From: Carallia brachiata
Lineage: Eukaryota; Streptophyta; Magnoliopsida; Malpighiales; Rhizophoraceae
Direction of reading: 5' to 3'
DNA: 64,000 nucleotides
NCBI GenBank assembly: GCA_021464245.1
Contig: JADCRB010000040.1
Location: 9,007,534-9,071,533 of the forward strand
Part shown: one piece after another, positions 34,540 to 46,008 of the stretch
How positions within the stretch are numbered: position 1 is the stretch's first letter
How the letters are laid out: each line of letters starts with the position of its first letter
The notes under the pieces: model-generated
Told to the model about the DNA's origin: nothing
Seen by the model: the letters and a program-made list of their open reading frames with translations, nothing else
Database searches by the model: none
Program-made: the position numbers and the translations under genes

Positions 34540-37500
34540 GCAATGCACTGACCCCTCGCACATAAACACAAGCAGGCTGATACCTCACAATGTCCTCAAC
34601 AGCTGCCTACATCGTGCTGGAGCCCAAACTTATTCGAGTTAACCTATTGACACTGTAAGCTTTTAGGATTACGTGCCAACACACTTGCATTGTCTCCCAT
34701 GGACTGGCACCCTAATGTATCATTAAGAGCTGGTTCAAACAGGATGGCAATCGAGTAGGTTGAGGATAACATGTAAGCAACTGCACATTGTCCCAACATA
34801 CTAGCAGCCCGCGTAATATTGCAAGAGTGTTAGAGCCCACGTTGGGCTGTAGCATTTTGCAGGTGAACTTACAACCCATCAAATCCTTGTGCAACGAGCT
34901 ATTGTATTGTATACAGCATACTATTTGCAGCAAACCCAGGCTATTTGCAACATAATGTGCTGACGTCAACCCCTAAATTGTCCGCAGTATTCTGTGCTTG
35001 AATTAATGAACATTGTAATGTGCAATTGCAAGGAGGCACCCCAGCACATCGATGGCTGTGTGTGCATGCTCTGGGCATCGCTACCAACATGCTTGCAACC
35101 CACACATCTTCGCCAGCATAGTGGCACCCAAGTGCCTTGTAGCAAGTTGCAACAAAGCTGATACCCCTTCGACTATCCTGCAATAAACTAACACAGCCTG
35201 GCACCCACTTGTGTCGGGGTAGAGTGTTGAAGCCTCATGCATAATCACCAGTGAGCTAATACCTCAACGTATCAAAAATAACTGCTTCTGGCAGTTGGAC
35301 CCCCAGCACGTTCAGGTTAGATTAATACTCTAAGCATTTGGGATTGTGTGCCCACACATGTGCATTGTCTCCAGCAATTTGGCACCGTAGTACATCATTG
35401 CGTCAAGTCATATCAGGTAAACTAACACAGTCTGGCTCCCAATTGTGTCATCAATAGTGTGTTAATACCTCGCGTATTATCATTAATGGGCTGGTACCTT
35501 AGCATGTCCTTTACAATTACCTCTAGCGGGCTAGACTCTCAACACGTTCGAGTTAGTATGTCGACACCCTAAGCAATTTGGATTATGTGTCAACACATGT
35601 GCATCGTCTCTAATAGGCTAGAACCCCGCACATTGTCAACAGTTGGTTGATACGACCTAGTAATCGAGCACATCGAAGATAGCGTGCAGACACCCTACAC
35701 ATCGTTACTAGTGGTTGTGACCTTAACATGTTAAGGGCTTCATGCCCAACGCATTTTCAACAACATGCTAACAACCACTCTACACTGTAATATGAATCCA
35801 TACGGTTGGGAACACATCAAACTGTCATCAACAAGGTGACAAGGCCTCACACTCTATTGTGTTATGTGCAACGTGCTATTTGCAGCATGCCCAAGTCGTT
35901 TGCAACATAATGTGCTAAGGTTAACCCTCAGATTGTGGGCAGTGTTCTGTGCTTGCCTCATCAAATGGTGCAGCGTGCTATTGAAATAAGGCAACCCAGT
36001 ACATTGACGGCTATGTACGGATGCTCCGAGCATAATTGTCAACATGCTAGCAACCCTTGTTTAGTAGCCAACGTATTGGAACACACGTGCTCTGTAGAAA
36101 GCTGCAAGCAGGCTGGCACCCCATTAAGTCGTTTACAACGAACGAATGCGTCCTGATACCCAACTGTGTCATGAGCAGTGTGTTGACACCTTGTGAATCG
36201 TTATTTGTGGGTTGGCACCTTACCATGGCCTAGGCAACTGCCTGAAGAGGGCTGGACCCCAAACACGTTTGGGTCAACATGTTGACATCATCAGCATTAG
36301 TGATAGTGCGCCAACACATGTGCATTATCTTTAGTAAGTTGGCACCCTAGTACGTTGTCAACAACTGTTTGAAGCGGGCTAATAACTGAGCACGTCGAGG
36401 ACAACAGTTAGACACCCCACACATCGTCGTTAGTGGCTGTCACCGTAGTATGTCGAGGCCTTCATGCAGATGCCCCGTGTGCCATCGCAAGAATGTTGCA
36501 CCCACGTCACGCTTTAACATAAATCCAGCAGGCTAGTAGCCCATCAAATCATCGCCAATTGGGTGACGCAACCTCCTACTTAATTATGTTGCGTACAATA
36601 TACTATTTCCAACATACCCAGGCTATTTACAGTGTGATGTGTTGGGATCAACCCCAAATCATGGGCAGTGTTCTATGCTTGCATCACCGAAAGCTACAAT
36701 ATGCCACTATAGAGAGGCACCCCCAGCACAAATAGGGTAGTTTGTAAGTACTTTGGGTGTCGTTGCCATCATGATGGCAGCCCATGCCTTATAATTAGCA
36801 TATAGGCACCAACGTACTCTATAGCAAGCTACAAGTAGGCTGGCACCCTATCAAGTGGTATGCGATAAACTGGTATGGCATAGCACCCAACTGTGTTTTG
36901 GGTAGTTTGTTGACACCTAACACATTATCACCAGTAACTTGGCACCTTATTATGTTCGGGTTAACCTGCTAACACCTTAAGCATTTGCGAATGCATGCCA
37001 ACACACATGCATCGTCTTTAGTGGCTTAGCACCCTAGTACGTTGTTGACAGTTGTTTGAGATAGGCTAGTGACTGAGCATGTTGAGGAAAGTGTGTGAAT
37101 ACGTGAGGCCCACGTGTTGTCACAACATTGTTGGTAGCAAAACCGTGCTACAATATGATGCCAAGGGCTGACAGCCTATCAAATCTTTATTGGCAGGGTG
37201 ATGTGACTTCTCATAGCCATTTGCCGTATGCAACATATAATATGCAACATACCTAGGTCATTGTAGCAAGATCTGCTGGGGGGTTAACCCCAAGATTATT
37301 AACAGTATTTTGTGCTTGTATCACCGAACGACGCAACGTGCTATTGCAGGGGGGAGCCTCAGCACATTGGTGGGTGTGTGCATATGCTTCAGGCGTCATT
37401 GACAGTGTGCTAGCAACCCATGTTTCGTAGCCAACATATTGGCATTCACATGCTCTACAGCAAGCTGCAAGAAGGCTGGTACCCCATCTAGTCGATTGCG

Positions 37501-38975
37501 ACAAACTGATGCAGCCTAGTATCCAATTGTGTCGTGGGAACGTATTGAAATCTCACTCATCGTCGTAAGCAGGCTAGCACCTCAACATGTCTACGGTAGT
37601 TGCCTATGACAATTGGACCCCCCAACACGTTTGGGTCAACATGTCAAAACTATAAGCATTTGGAATTGCATGCTAACACATGTGCATCGTCTCCAGTAAG
37701 CTAGCACCCAAATACGTCATTGGCAATTGGCTGAGAAGAGATAGTAATTAAGCGCGTCGGGAATAGCGTGAGACAATGCACTCATTGTTGCTGGTGGTTA
37801 GCACCTTAGCACATTAGGGGCTTCGTGCAGACACCCTGCGTATTGTCGTCAGCATACTGGCAACTCGCATGTCATCGCAAGAGTGTCGACACCCAAGCCG
37901 CACTACAACATAAACCGAGCAAGTTAGCAGCCCATAAAATCTTCCTTAGTAAGGTGATGAGGCCTCGCACTCCATTGTGTTGTGCGCAACATATTATTTG
38001 CAACATATCCAGTCCATTTGCAACATGATGTGCTGGGATCAACTGCCAATCATGGATAGCATTCTGTGCTTTTTTTACCAAACATTGTAGCATACTGTTG
38101 CAGGGAGGCACTCAGCACATGGGCAGCTGTGTGAGCATGGTCTGGGCGTTGTTGTCAGCGTGCTAGCACCCACATGCTCTATAGCAAGTTGCAAGCGGAC
38201 TAGCACCCATCAAGTCACCTACGGCAAACTGGCGCAGCCTGACACCCAATTCTATCGTGGGAAATGTGTTGACACCTTGCGCATCATCAACAACGAGCTA
38301 ACACCTCAGCATGTCCTTTGCAGCTACCTCCTGCAGATTGGACCCTCAACACATTTGGGTCCACAAGTTGACACCTAGAACATTTTGGATTACATGCCAA
38401 TACATGTGCATTGTCTCCAATGGGCTACTACCCTAGTACATTGTCGATAGTAGGTTGATATGGCCTAGTAATCGAGAACATCAAAGATAGCATGCAAACG
38501 CCCCACACATCGTTGCTAAAGATGTGTTGTGTACAGTGTGACATTTGCATCATACCTAAGCCATATGCAGCATGAAGTCCAGGGCCAACCCCCAAATCGT
38601 GAGCAGTGTTCCGTGCATGCATCACTAGACATTGCAGCGTACTATTACAGGGAGGCACTCCAGCAAAACAGAGGTAGTGTGGGCATGCTCTGAGCATCCT
38701 TGCTAGCGTGATGGCAGCCATGCATCGTAGCCAATGTATTGGTCCCCACATTCTCTGTAGCAAGCTCCAAGTAGGCTAGCACCCCAACAAGTCATCTACG
38801 ACGAACTAACGCTGTCTAGCACTCAATTGTGTCGTTGACAATATGTTCACACCTCGCGTATCATCTAGTGGGTTGGCACCTCAGTATATCCCCGGCTGTT
38901 GCCTCCTGCAAGCTAGACCCTCATGCAGGCTAGACCCTCAACACGTTAGGGTCAGCTTGATAACCTAAATTTCGA
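34540..38975. repeat. Right block of the ~0.7-kb tandem repeat array
   Basis: The array resumes exactly after the gypsy insertion: 'gtcgtgggcagtgtgttgac' is split with 'ggtgg' at the junction, so the two blocks were once contiguous. The 'cccatcaaatc' block appears near 34877, 35811, 36538, 37166 and 37930, and the 'acatgtgcat' block near 34679 (as 'acacttgcattg'), 35353, 35593, 36313, 37000, 37676 and 38400. With the inserted element removed, the mean spacing over all copies is about 720 bp. The end holds a short local duplication ('gctagaccctca' twice, 38911-38939) and then meets the polypurine tract of an LTR element. Confidence 0.87.
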
Positions 38976-39005
38976 GGATGAAATTTCTAAAGGGAAGGGG
39001 GAAAC
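38976..39005 (+). other. Gypsy-type 3' internal end with polypurine tract
   Basis: TTTCGAGGATGAAATTTC followed by AAAGGGAAGGGGGAAAC is the typical last stretch of the internal region of many plant Ty3/gypsy elements: the end of pol or of the 3' UTR, then the polypurine tract. The next bases are TGTAACGCC, a typical LTR start. No gypsy coding sequence precedes it; the tandem array does. Confidence 0.8.
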
Positions 39006-39119
39006 TGTAACGCCTAATTTTATCCCTATTAGGACCACCGGATTTTTCTGAGCACGTGCATATACTTGTTGTGCATGTGATGTATAGAGGTCAATTTAGG
39101 AATGAAAATGCGAAGTGGC

Positions 39120-39510
39120 ATACATAATTGTAATTAAAGTAGGTTTAATTACCCTTAAGCATGTAAGCATGATCAGATTAACTTAAACTAAGCTTAAACA
39201 TAAATTAAGCTTAAGAGTGATTAACTTAGACTAAGCATGATTAGCACTGATTAATCATGATTAATTAGTACCAATCAAGATTAATTAATTCCTAAGCATG
39301 ATTAGTCGGCAACTAATCGCAAATAATTATTGTTAATTGTGATTGATTAAACCTAACCGTGGACCTAGATTAATCTTATGTAACCTAAAATTAAGGTTAA
39401 TTAAGCTTAAATTTTTGTTAATTGAAATTAGGATGAACTAGTTGTGGTTGAGCTTAATTACTTAAGCTTAGTCAACCTTAATTGAGCTTAATTAAGCTAA
39501 TTAAACTAGG
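39120..39510. repeat. Low-complexity TTAA/AAGCTTAA-rich stretch
   Basis: About 390 bp built from irregular reiterations of 'ttaagctta', 'attaattaa', 'taagcatgatta' and their complements. There are many short palindromes (AAGCTT, TTAATTAA). No fixed period is visible. It lies within the long LTR. Confidence 0.6.
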
Positions 39511-39597
39511 ATTAGACGACCATGACATGACGATAAATGCTTGGATGGTAATTTAAACAAAAACAGAGATAAAAGGAGGAAGAACCTAAAGGGACCA

Positions 39598-39628
39598 AGA
39601 GAGAGAGAGAGAGAGAGAGTTAGAGAGA
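39598..39628. repeat. (GA)n microsatellite
   Basis: About ten GA repeats followed by a short related tract. A similar run occurs at 40132-40152. Both are inside the long LTR. Confidence 0.9.
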
Positions 39629-40252
39629 GTGTGCATGGGAGGAGAAAGAGAAAAAAGAAAAAAACGAAAAATTGGAAATTAGACCAAAGGTACCTATGCG
39701 AAGAGCATATTTTTCTACACATGTTTACATATCTAGTGAGCAACTACCCAACTGTTATCACAAGTTTTTCTTTTTTGAATGATTATTTGGTTATTAATTA
39801 TTTCTTGATGAAAATTTGATGTTTGAATGTGTTTCTGTGGTTTAGAGGTTAGATGTAGATGTTGTAAAGCTTGTTATTTGTTTGTTTTCTTATTTTGCAA
39901 GTTAAAATTGATGGAAAGATGGATTTAAGGGAGAGGGAAAGAGGGAGAATTCGGCCAAGAGAGAGGGAGAGAGAAAGTTGCATATGATGTAAAAACTTAG
40001 TGATTTAGGGCTTAAGATGTGTTTGAAGTGTATATGAGTTAAGTTAATGTTGAGGCTTTACTTCTGTAAGCTAGACTAGGTCAAAAACAATTGAAAAATA
40101 AAAGAAAGAGGGTGCAGTTTGGAGAGAAGAAAGAGAGAGAGAGAGAGAGAGGAAGGACGATGTTTTCTAGCTTAATCTAGCTTAATTGTATGTTCATTAC
40201 TTCATCAGGTGCTAATTGGCACTTAATTAGGAAGTTTGCACTTGATTGGATG

Positions 40253-40720
40253 GGTTTAAGTAATTATAGACTGATTTGATAAAAATTAGGAATTTTTAGA
40301 CTAAAATGAAAGTTTTGATAAGTTTGAGTAATTGTGGACTAGTTTGATAAACATTAAGAAGAGAAGAACTATAATGTAATTTTTATAAATTTAGGTGAAT
40401 GCGACTGTTTTATTAATATTAAGAGTTGAGGGACTAAGATACAAATAATGATAAATTTATGTCAATTTGGACTAATATCATAAATATTAGGAATTGCGGT
40501 ACTAAAATGCAAACAGTGATAAGTTTAGGCAAATGTGGTTTGATATGATCAATATTAAGCATTGAGTAACCAAAAAATATCATCTTGATGACTACGAATA
40601 AAAGTGGATGGATTTGATTAAGAATTAAGACTGAGGGACTACAATGTAATTTTCGATAAATATGGAGAACAGTAGACGAGTTAGAAAAAGTTGGAAATGG
40701 GATATTCAATTGTAATTTTG
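40253..40720 (+). repeat. Diverged ~68-bp tandem repeat, six to seven units
   Basis: Units begin near 40253, 40322, 40390, 40457, 40524, 40594 and 40660, each a variant of 'gataagtttaggtaattgtggact' (in parts), then 'tgataaatattaagaattgagggactaaaatg' (in parts). Spacing is 66-70 bp. It lies inside the long LTR. Confidence 0.7.
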
Positions 40721-41192
40721 AAGAAAACGAGACACAAAAATAAATGAAAGGTTGTGGTTGCTTGCCTCGTAAAGCAAGTCACGGCTAAACGAACCCTGAA
40801 AGACAAGTACGGCGACGTTTGGGCCGGAAAGAGAATAATAAAAAAGTATGTGGCTACATAAAAATTTTATGTTACCACGTGTTTTTGAATTGCATGTATA
40901 TTTGATGAAGCATGATCATGCATGCACGCCATTCATTTGCATTGTTTACTAATGCTACATAAAAGATTAACGAAAACTATTTTGAGCACGAAATGTTTTC
41001 ATCGGGACTAGGCACGTGATACGATGCTTTGGAATTTATTATTACTAGCCAGTTGGGAGCAGATGTGAGATTCCTATACAATTGAGTCAATTTTGGCTCC
41101 ACTATGACAATCGATGCGAGATTTCAGTGCCACCATGTAAGAGTCATACGGCCTATGAGAAATAAACACCAAGTGAAAGGATGATTACATCC

Positions 41193-42600
41193 TGTTGGTC
41201 CCTTGGGTGAAGCTTAGAGGGGGGGAATAGGCTTTATCAATGAAATTCTCAAATAAAAATTTCTGCAAATGAATGTAAACAAAAATTGAAAGAAATACAA
41301 TACCGATTTTTACAAGTTCACCAAATGGCTACGTCATTGGTCTTCTCAACAATCCCCACTTGGAGATTCTTGAGAGTTCAACTATGGGTGCCTTTGGGCA
41401 TCAATCACCACCGTACAATTTACAAGAAAATCCGCAAACACCCTTGCGTTCGCCTTCAAATTAGTTGTTACACAAGTCCCACTTGACAACACCACTTTTC
41501 CTTTTCCTTTAGGTTTTCCTTCTTGGAGTTCAACCCTAACTCCTTACAAGATGATCCTCACAAGTCCCACTTGAGAGCTCTCACCTATTCTCACAATGTA
41601 TTACAGTGCAAATGAAACTTACTAGCTTGAATGCTAGTTTTACAATAAAAGCACTTAGAGTAAAGAAAGCATTTTTTCCTTGAGAGAGATTGTACAGTAC
41701 TTGAATATAACTTTCTTCACATATAAAATATCTTCAAGTGACGTTTAAGTAGCTGCAAGATAGGTTAGCAACTTGTTAGAGTCGTTGCATGGGTTGCACA
41801 TGCATACTTTGTTGTTTTCCTTTTGACAACTTTGCATTGATTTCTTATCTAACACCTTCTGGTTGAACGGCTATAACTTGGTACACACAGTTTGAAAAAT
41901 TGCAATTCTTTTTTTGTTATTCAGTAGACTGTCAAAGCTCTCTAGCACCAAATTTGACTATTTTTGAATGAGCATAGCATAGTCAAATAAATGTTAGAAT
42001 ACACGTTAAAGTTCCGTTAAACAGTCTGCACACTTTTAGTAGAACGATAACATATTGCAGATGGCTTTGAATTTTGATGTGATTCTTTTTGCATTGATTA
42101 ATAGACAGACAGAGAATCTACACACAAAAGTTCGCATTCAAATTCGTCGTGTGCTCGTCTAAGCAACCGTTGCAATTCACTCCATGTGCACTAAGGTTCC
42201 TGACAGCTTGCACCCTCTTGTATATAAATTCATAATTTTTTCTCTAGGGCTCCAAAAATTGCACGACCAAGCTCATTTGAAACTAGACTTATAGTCCTGT
42301 CAAAATATATATAATTTTAAGCCCAAAATATATCTCAAGTGAGTAAGTTTGGTACCTGGAATCTGCCCAAACAGATTTACTCTTGTGCTGCCTTTCTAAG
42401 ATAGTAGCTTAATAAGGCCAATGATCTTTCTCTTCAATGCACGTGTAAAATGACATATGTATACCTCTTTGAACTTGAATTGTATACTTCAAGAACATAC
42501 AAATGAAATTCACTTGTACCTATATGAGATTAGTTCATAGCTCATTATCAAAACATTCATCATCAAAATGAATTTACACTTAGTAACAATTTCCTAATGT
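41193..42600 (+). repeat. LTR-like insertion within the long LTR
   Basis: It starts TGTTGGTCCCTTGGG, then GAGGGGGGGAATAGGC, a beginning resembling known plant LTRs. Further on come 'ggctataacttgg' and a final 'tcattatcaaaacattcatcatc' segment of LTR character. No coding region or partner LTR accompanies it, so it would be a solo LTR. The right end is not resolved. Confidence 0.4.
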
Positions 42601-43613
42601 ATGCATGGGGTGAATCGATCCAAGAGTTGGCCAGCATCTATAAATGTTATTTTCATTCATGAGAAATAAAAGGAAAGATCTTTTCCGAAAATGTTATAGG
42701 GATAATTTACAAATGCATGCAAAAAAAAAAACTCATAGAAAGAAGGAAAAAGAAGAGCTTAAGAGAATGAGCTTCTTAGACAAGTAAGTAAATAAAGGAA
42801 ACAAAGAAAGAAATGTATGTTACTTTTATACACTATTAGTTGTGATATGACATGAGCATTTCATTACATGCATGACATTACTCATTGAGTATTATTGTAC
42901 TTACTTGCCTTGTGATGATAGGCGATAGACTTGACAATGTCTATATCGCACCGAGACTAGAGATTTCAAATCATAGTACTTCACACTGAGATTGAGATAG
43001 TCTTTTGTTTACTGGATGTGTTATGGGAGTTGGTCGGGGTAGTTCCCGATGTGCTAGTTGTTTTAGGAAGGGTCCAGCATTCAAGGGATCCCCTAGCCTC
43101 TAGACTGTCACGAGATTGTTGTAGATATATACAATGACCCGTGATAGGGATGAATCGTGTACAATACGGGGGACTACCACTTTATGCCATTAAGGTCGAG
43201 CAGTGCAACCTACAATAGAGTGTGGTTGAGTGTGATTGTGAGCCCAATGTCCTCCAGTCAGATACGACCTGTAGTTACTAAGAGACTTTATCCCTGTTTC
43301 TCTGGTTTTTGTAGATTCTAATGTGAGGATGTTTAATAAATAAAAGTATCATATACTTATTTCTCGAGGTTTGTCATAAAATGGACTAACTTTGGAAAGT
43401 TAAATTCTAAAAAGGATAAAGAAAAGGAAAAAAAAAATTATCTATGTGTGTGACATGTAATCTAAGCATCGACTAGGGCTTTTTCTTCCATTGCATTTAT
43501 GTCTACCGGACATGAGAAAAGAGGAACGGTGATATCTGCAGTATCGTCTGACTAAGGCATTGGAGTCAATAGGTAATTAGAGGATTGCATAAAGGGATAT
43601 ATTCATAGTTACA

Positions 43614-44810
43614 GCGCCTCGGATTGGGTCTATATATATTTATTTGCAACTTTCAAAATACCCTAAAATAACCTTTAAAATGTGAAGTTCGAAAGAATTT
43701 CAAAAAAACGCAAATTTCCCACACAAACTAGACTAACACCGAATAGGAACCGAACTAGGACTAGTCTGTCATCCCGAAAGCAACAGCCCCTTGACTAGGG
43801 TTGGACCCAAGGTGATTCAGAGCCAAACCGACACACGACCTGCGCATAAATGGCTATAACTCACTTATAGGACTCAGATTGACATGTCGTTTGTTGCATA
43901 TGAAATTAGACATCCATAATTTTTGTATATATATATATCAATTTCTCATATCCAGAGAGTGAGTTACACCTCTTCAAATTCAATACAACGAATCTCCTCT
44001 TCAAGAAATCCAATTTTTGAGCTGGATTGAGGACACCAATTCAAAGCCCTATTTTATTTTGATTTCCACAAATAAAACCATTCTATAAGGCTCAAGATAT
44101 TTACTTTAATTCTTATAAAGGCCCCAATCAATCCAACAACATTTAGATTGTAAAATTTCCAAAATGCCCTTCAGAGGTCAGATTTACTCAAAATTGCATC
44201 TTTAAGCTTCCAAATTGCTTCAATCTGTTTAATCTTCTCCAATGCATAAAATCAACTCCAATAATCACATTTAGGAAGAAAATACACTAAAACAGTAAAG
44301 AGAATAAATATAATGCCTATAGCATACTTATCACCTATCAATTGTAAACAACATGAATATTGTCTCAAGATTGGTGTCATCAATGTCATGCCCATCTTAT
44401 GAAAGCATGATAAGGTGACAATAATTGGCTAAAACCTCTCCACAATAAAAGCAAAACATGCATTGGCAAACATTTTAACATAAAGACAAAATTTTAATTA
44501 AAAAAAAAACAGAGATCTATATTAATAACATTAATACTAACTAAATAGTCCTGACAAAAATTTTAAATTTCCTAGGAAAACAAAGGAAACAAAAAAAAAC
44601 GTCAAATAACGCGATCAATTAATATACTAAAGAAAATAAAAAAAAGGCAACAATTCATATCATCTACGCAAATATGCCTTGACAGTAGAAGGATCTAATT
44701 CAATTGCTTTGTTAGTATCAGAAACAGCTTATGCTGAATTAAATATAAAAAATTTACTGTTATTTAAAATTTTCTCAGCGCAAAAAGGAGCAAAAAAATC
44801 CTCAAAACTC
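43614..44810. other. Non-coding, LTR-like sequence in part
   Basis: AGCGCCTCGGATTGGG at 43612 onward and 'ggctataactcacttataggactcagattga' (in parts) near 43850 are words common in gypsy LTRs, so a second LTR fragment may abut the first. From 44400 the sequence is AT-rich and featureless. No gene seen. Confidence 0.35.
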
Positions 44811-45042
44811 TAATGCTCTGTTTGGGAACTTTCCAATTGAAAAAGAAAGGAAATTATTTTTTATTCATTTTCTTGTCAATCCAAACAACTAACTTTTACT
44901 TTTTCTCTCACAAATTATTATTTATTTTCTTTCTCACAACTTTTTAATTATTACTTTTTATCAATTATAATATCGTTATTACTGTACTATTTTCTGTTCA
45001 TTTTTTTTTCATTCACTTTCTTGCAATCCAAACACAGCATAA
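44811..45042. mobile_element. Tourist-like (PIF/Harbinger) MITE, 226 bp
   Basis: The ends are TGCTCTGTTTGG (44814 onward) and CCAAACACAGCA (ending 45039), imperfect inverted repeats with one mismatch. TAA occurs on each side (44811-44813 and 45040-45042), the 3-bp TWA target duplication of PIF/Harbinger elements. The interior is AT-rich and non-coding. Confidence 0.8.
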
Positions 45043-46008
45043 GGGACTTCAATTTCTCAAAATAGGATCCAAGATTTTTGATCACTCAAATATGCTAATG
45101 ATCTCAACAGATGTCAATAGGTGCAATTTAAGGATGATTAACAAGAAAAAAATTAAAGCAAAATCTAGGGAGTTCGATGAGCTTGTCAGAGTGGATCCCA
45201 GCACCTATCGACGTCTTCAGAGGAAGAACACGTAGCAGAGACATATGAGAAACTTACAAATTTGTATATCTAGTAAATAGCTATTAGGTGTTAAAGGAAA
45301 GGCAAGGTAGAAGTGATCAGGGAGCACAAGTGGATAAGGTCTGGAGGAAGTGTAAAACTGGAGAGTTGTGAATTCTTTAAAATTCTAGCTAGTTTCGAGT
45401 GCTTTTTAAGAGTTCAAAACAAAAAGAAAATTATTGTTCGAATCAGCTGATTATATCTATAAAAGAATAGATTAAATCAACTGAGATATCTATATAGTAT
45501 CAAAGAATAAATTAGATTAGATTTTAGCAATTGTGGTTAAATAAAATTAAAATTGACTGGTGAGTGAGCAAAGCTAAACTTTTCTCCGTATAAATGTATC
45601 TTGCAGTCAAATGAATGATATTCAGCCTTTTCCACACACTACACTGCTCTAACAGTACCGAGATTCACACGGAACTTAAAACAGGAAGATACATAACTCC
45701 ATTTGAATAGTGGGCTTTGCATAAAAGATCATGCCGAGAACTACTTTTAAACTTACTTCAGGACGGCCTAAGAAGAATTAGCTAGCATCACAAATTACAT
45801 AGCTAATCCAACATATAATGGGTACAAATGTCTTGAGACTTTCATACCAAAGCAAAAAATTTCTTTAGGTATTTTCCGAGCATTGATCCAACACATACCT
45901 TGTGAAACATATTAGACGATAGTGGATTGAAAGGTAGAGAAGATTATACATTGCGATCATTCTCCAAGGTCTCAGAAAATGGCAGAATACTGTTCCGTCA
46001 CATCACAG
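45043..46008. other. Intergenic region downstream of the phosphatase
   Basis: No gene recognised. The part nearest 46008 is the 3' flank of the phosphatase gene, which is read leftward. Confidence 0.5.

Larger units (their letters stand above)
39006..43613 (+). repeat. Long LTR of a gypsy element (right boundary tentative)
   Basis: It starts TGTAACGCC directly after a polypurine tract. The proposed end ...CATAGTTACA at 43613 gives the inverted ends TGTAAC/GTTACA. Near 42860-42905 'attactcattgagtatt' resembles a block ('attcactgagatattcg' on the - strand) in the LTR of the chromovirus-like element in this window, as do loosely similar segments around 43080-43280. At 4.6 kb it is long, but about 1.4 kb (41193 to about 42600) looks like a separate insertion. 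No matching 5' LTR was found in the window and I cannot confirm a target duplication. Confidence 0.5.

Noticed and set aside
18771..38975. CRISPR-like reading of the repeat array
   Set aside because: This is plant nuclear DNA, the units are ~0.7 kb and diverged, and there are no short identical repeats with unique spacers.
39541..39819. Open frame rich in Arg-Glu repeats
   Set aside because: It is the GA microsatellite read as codons.
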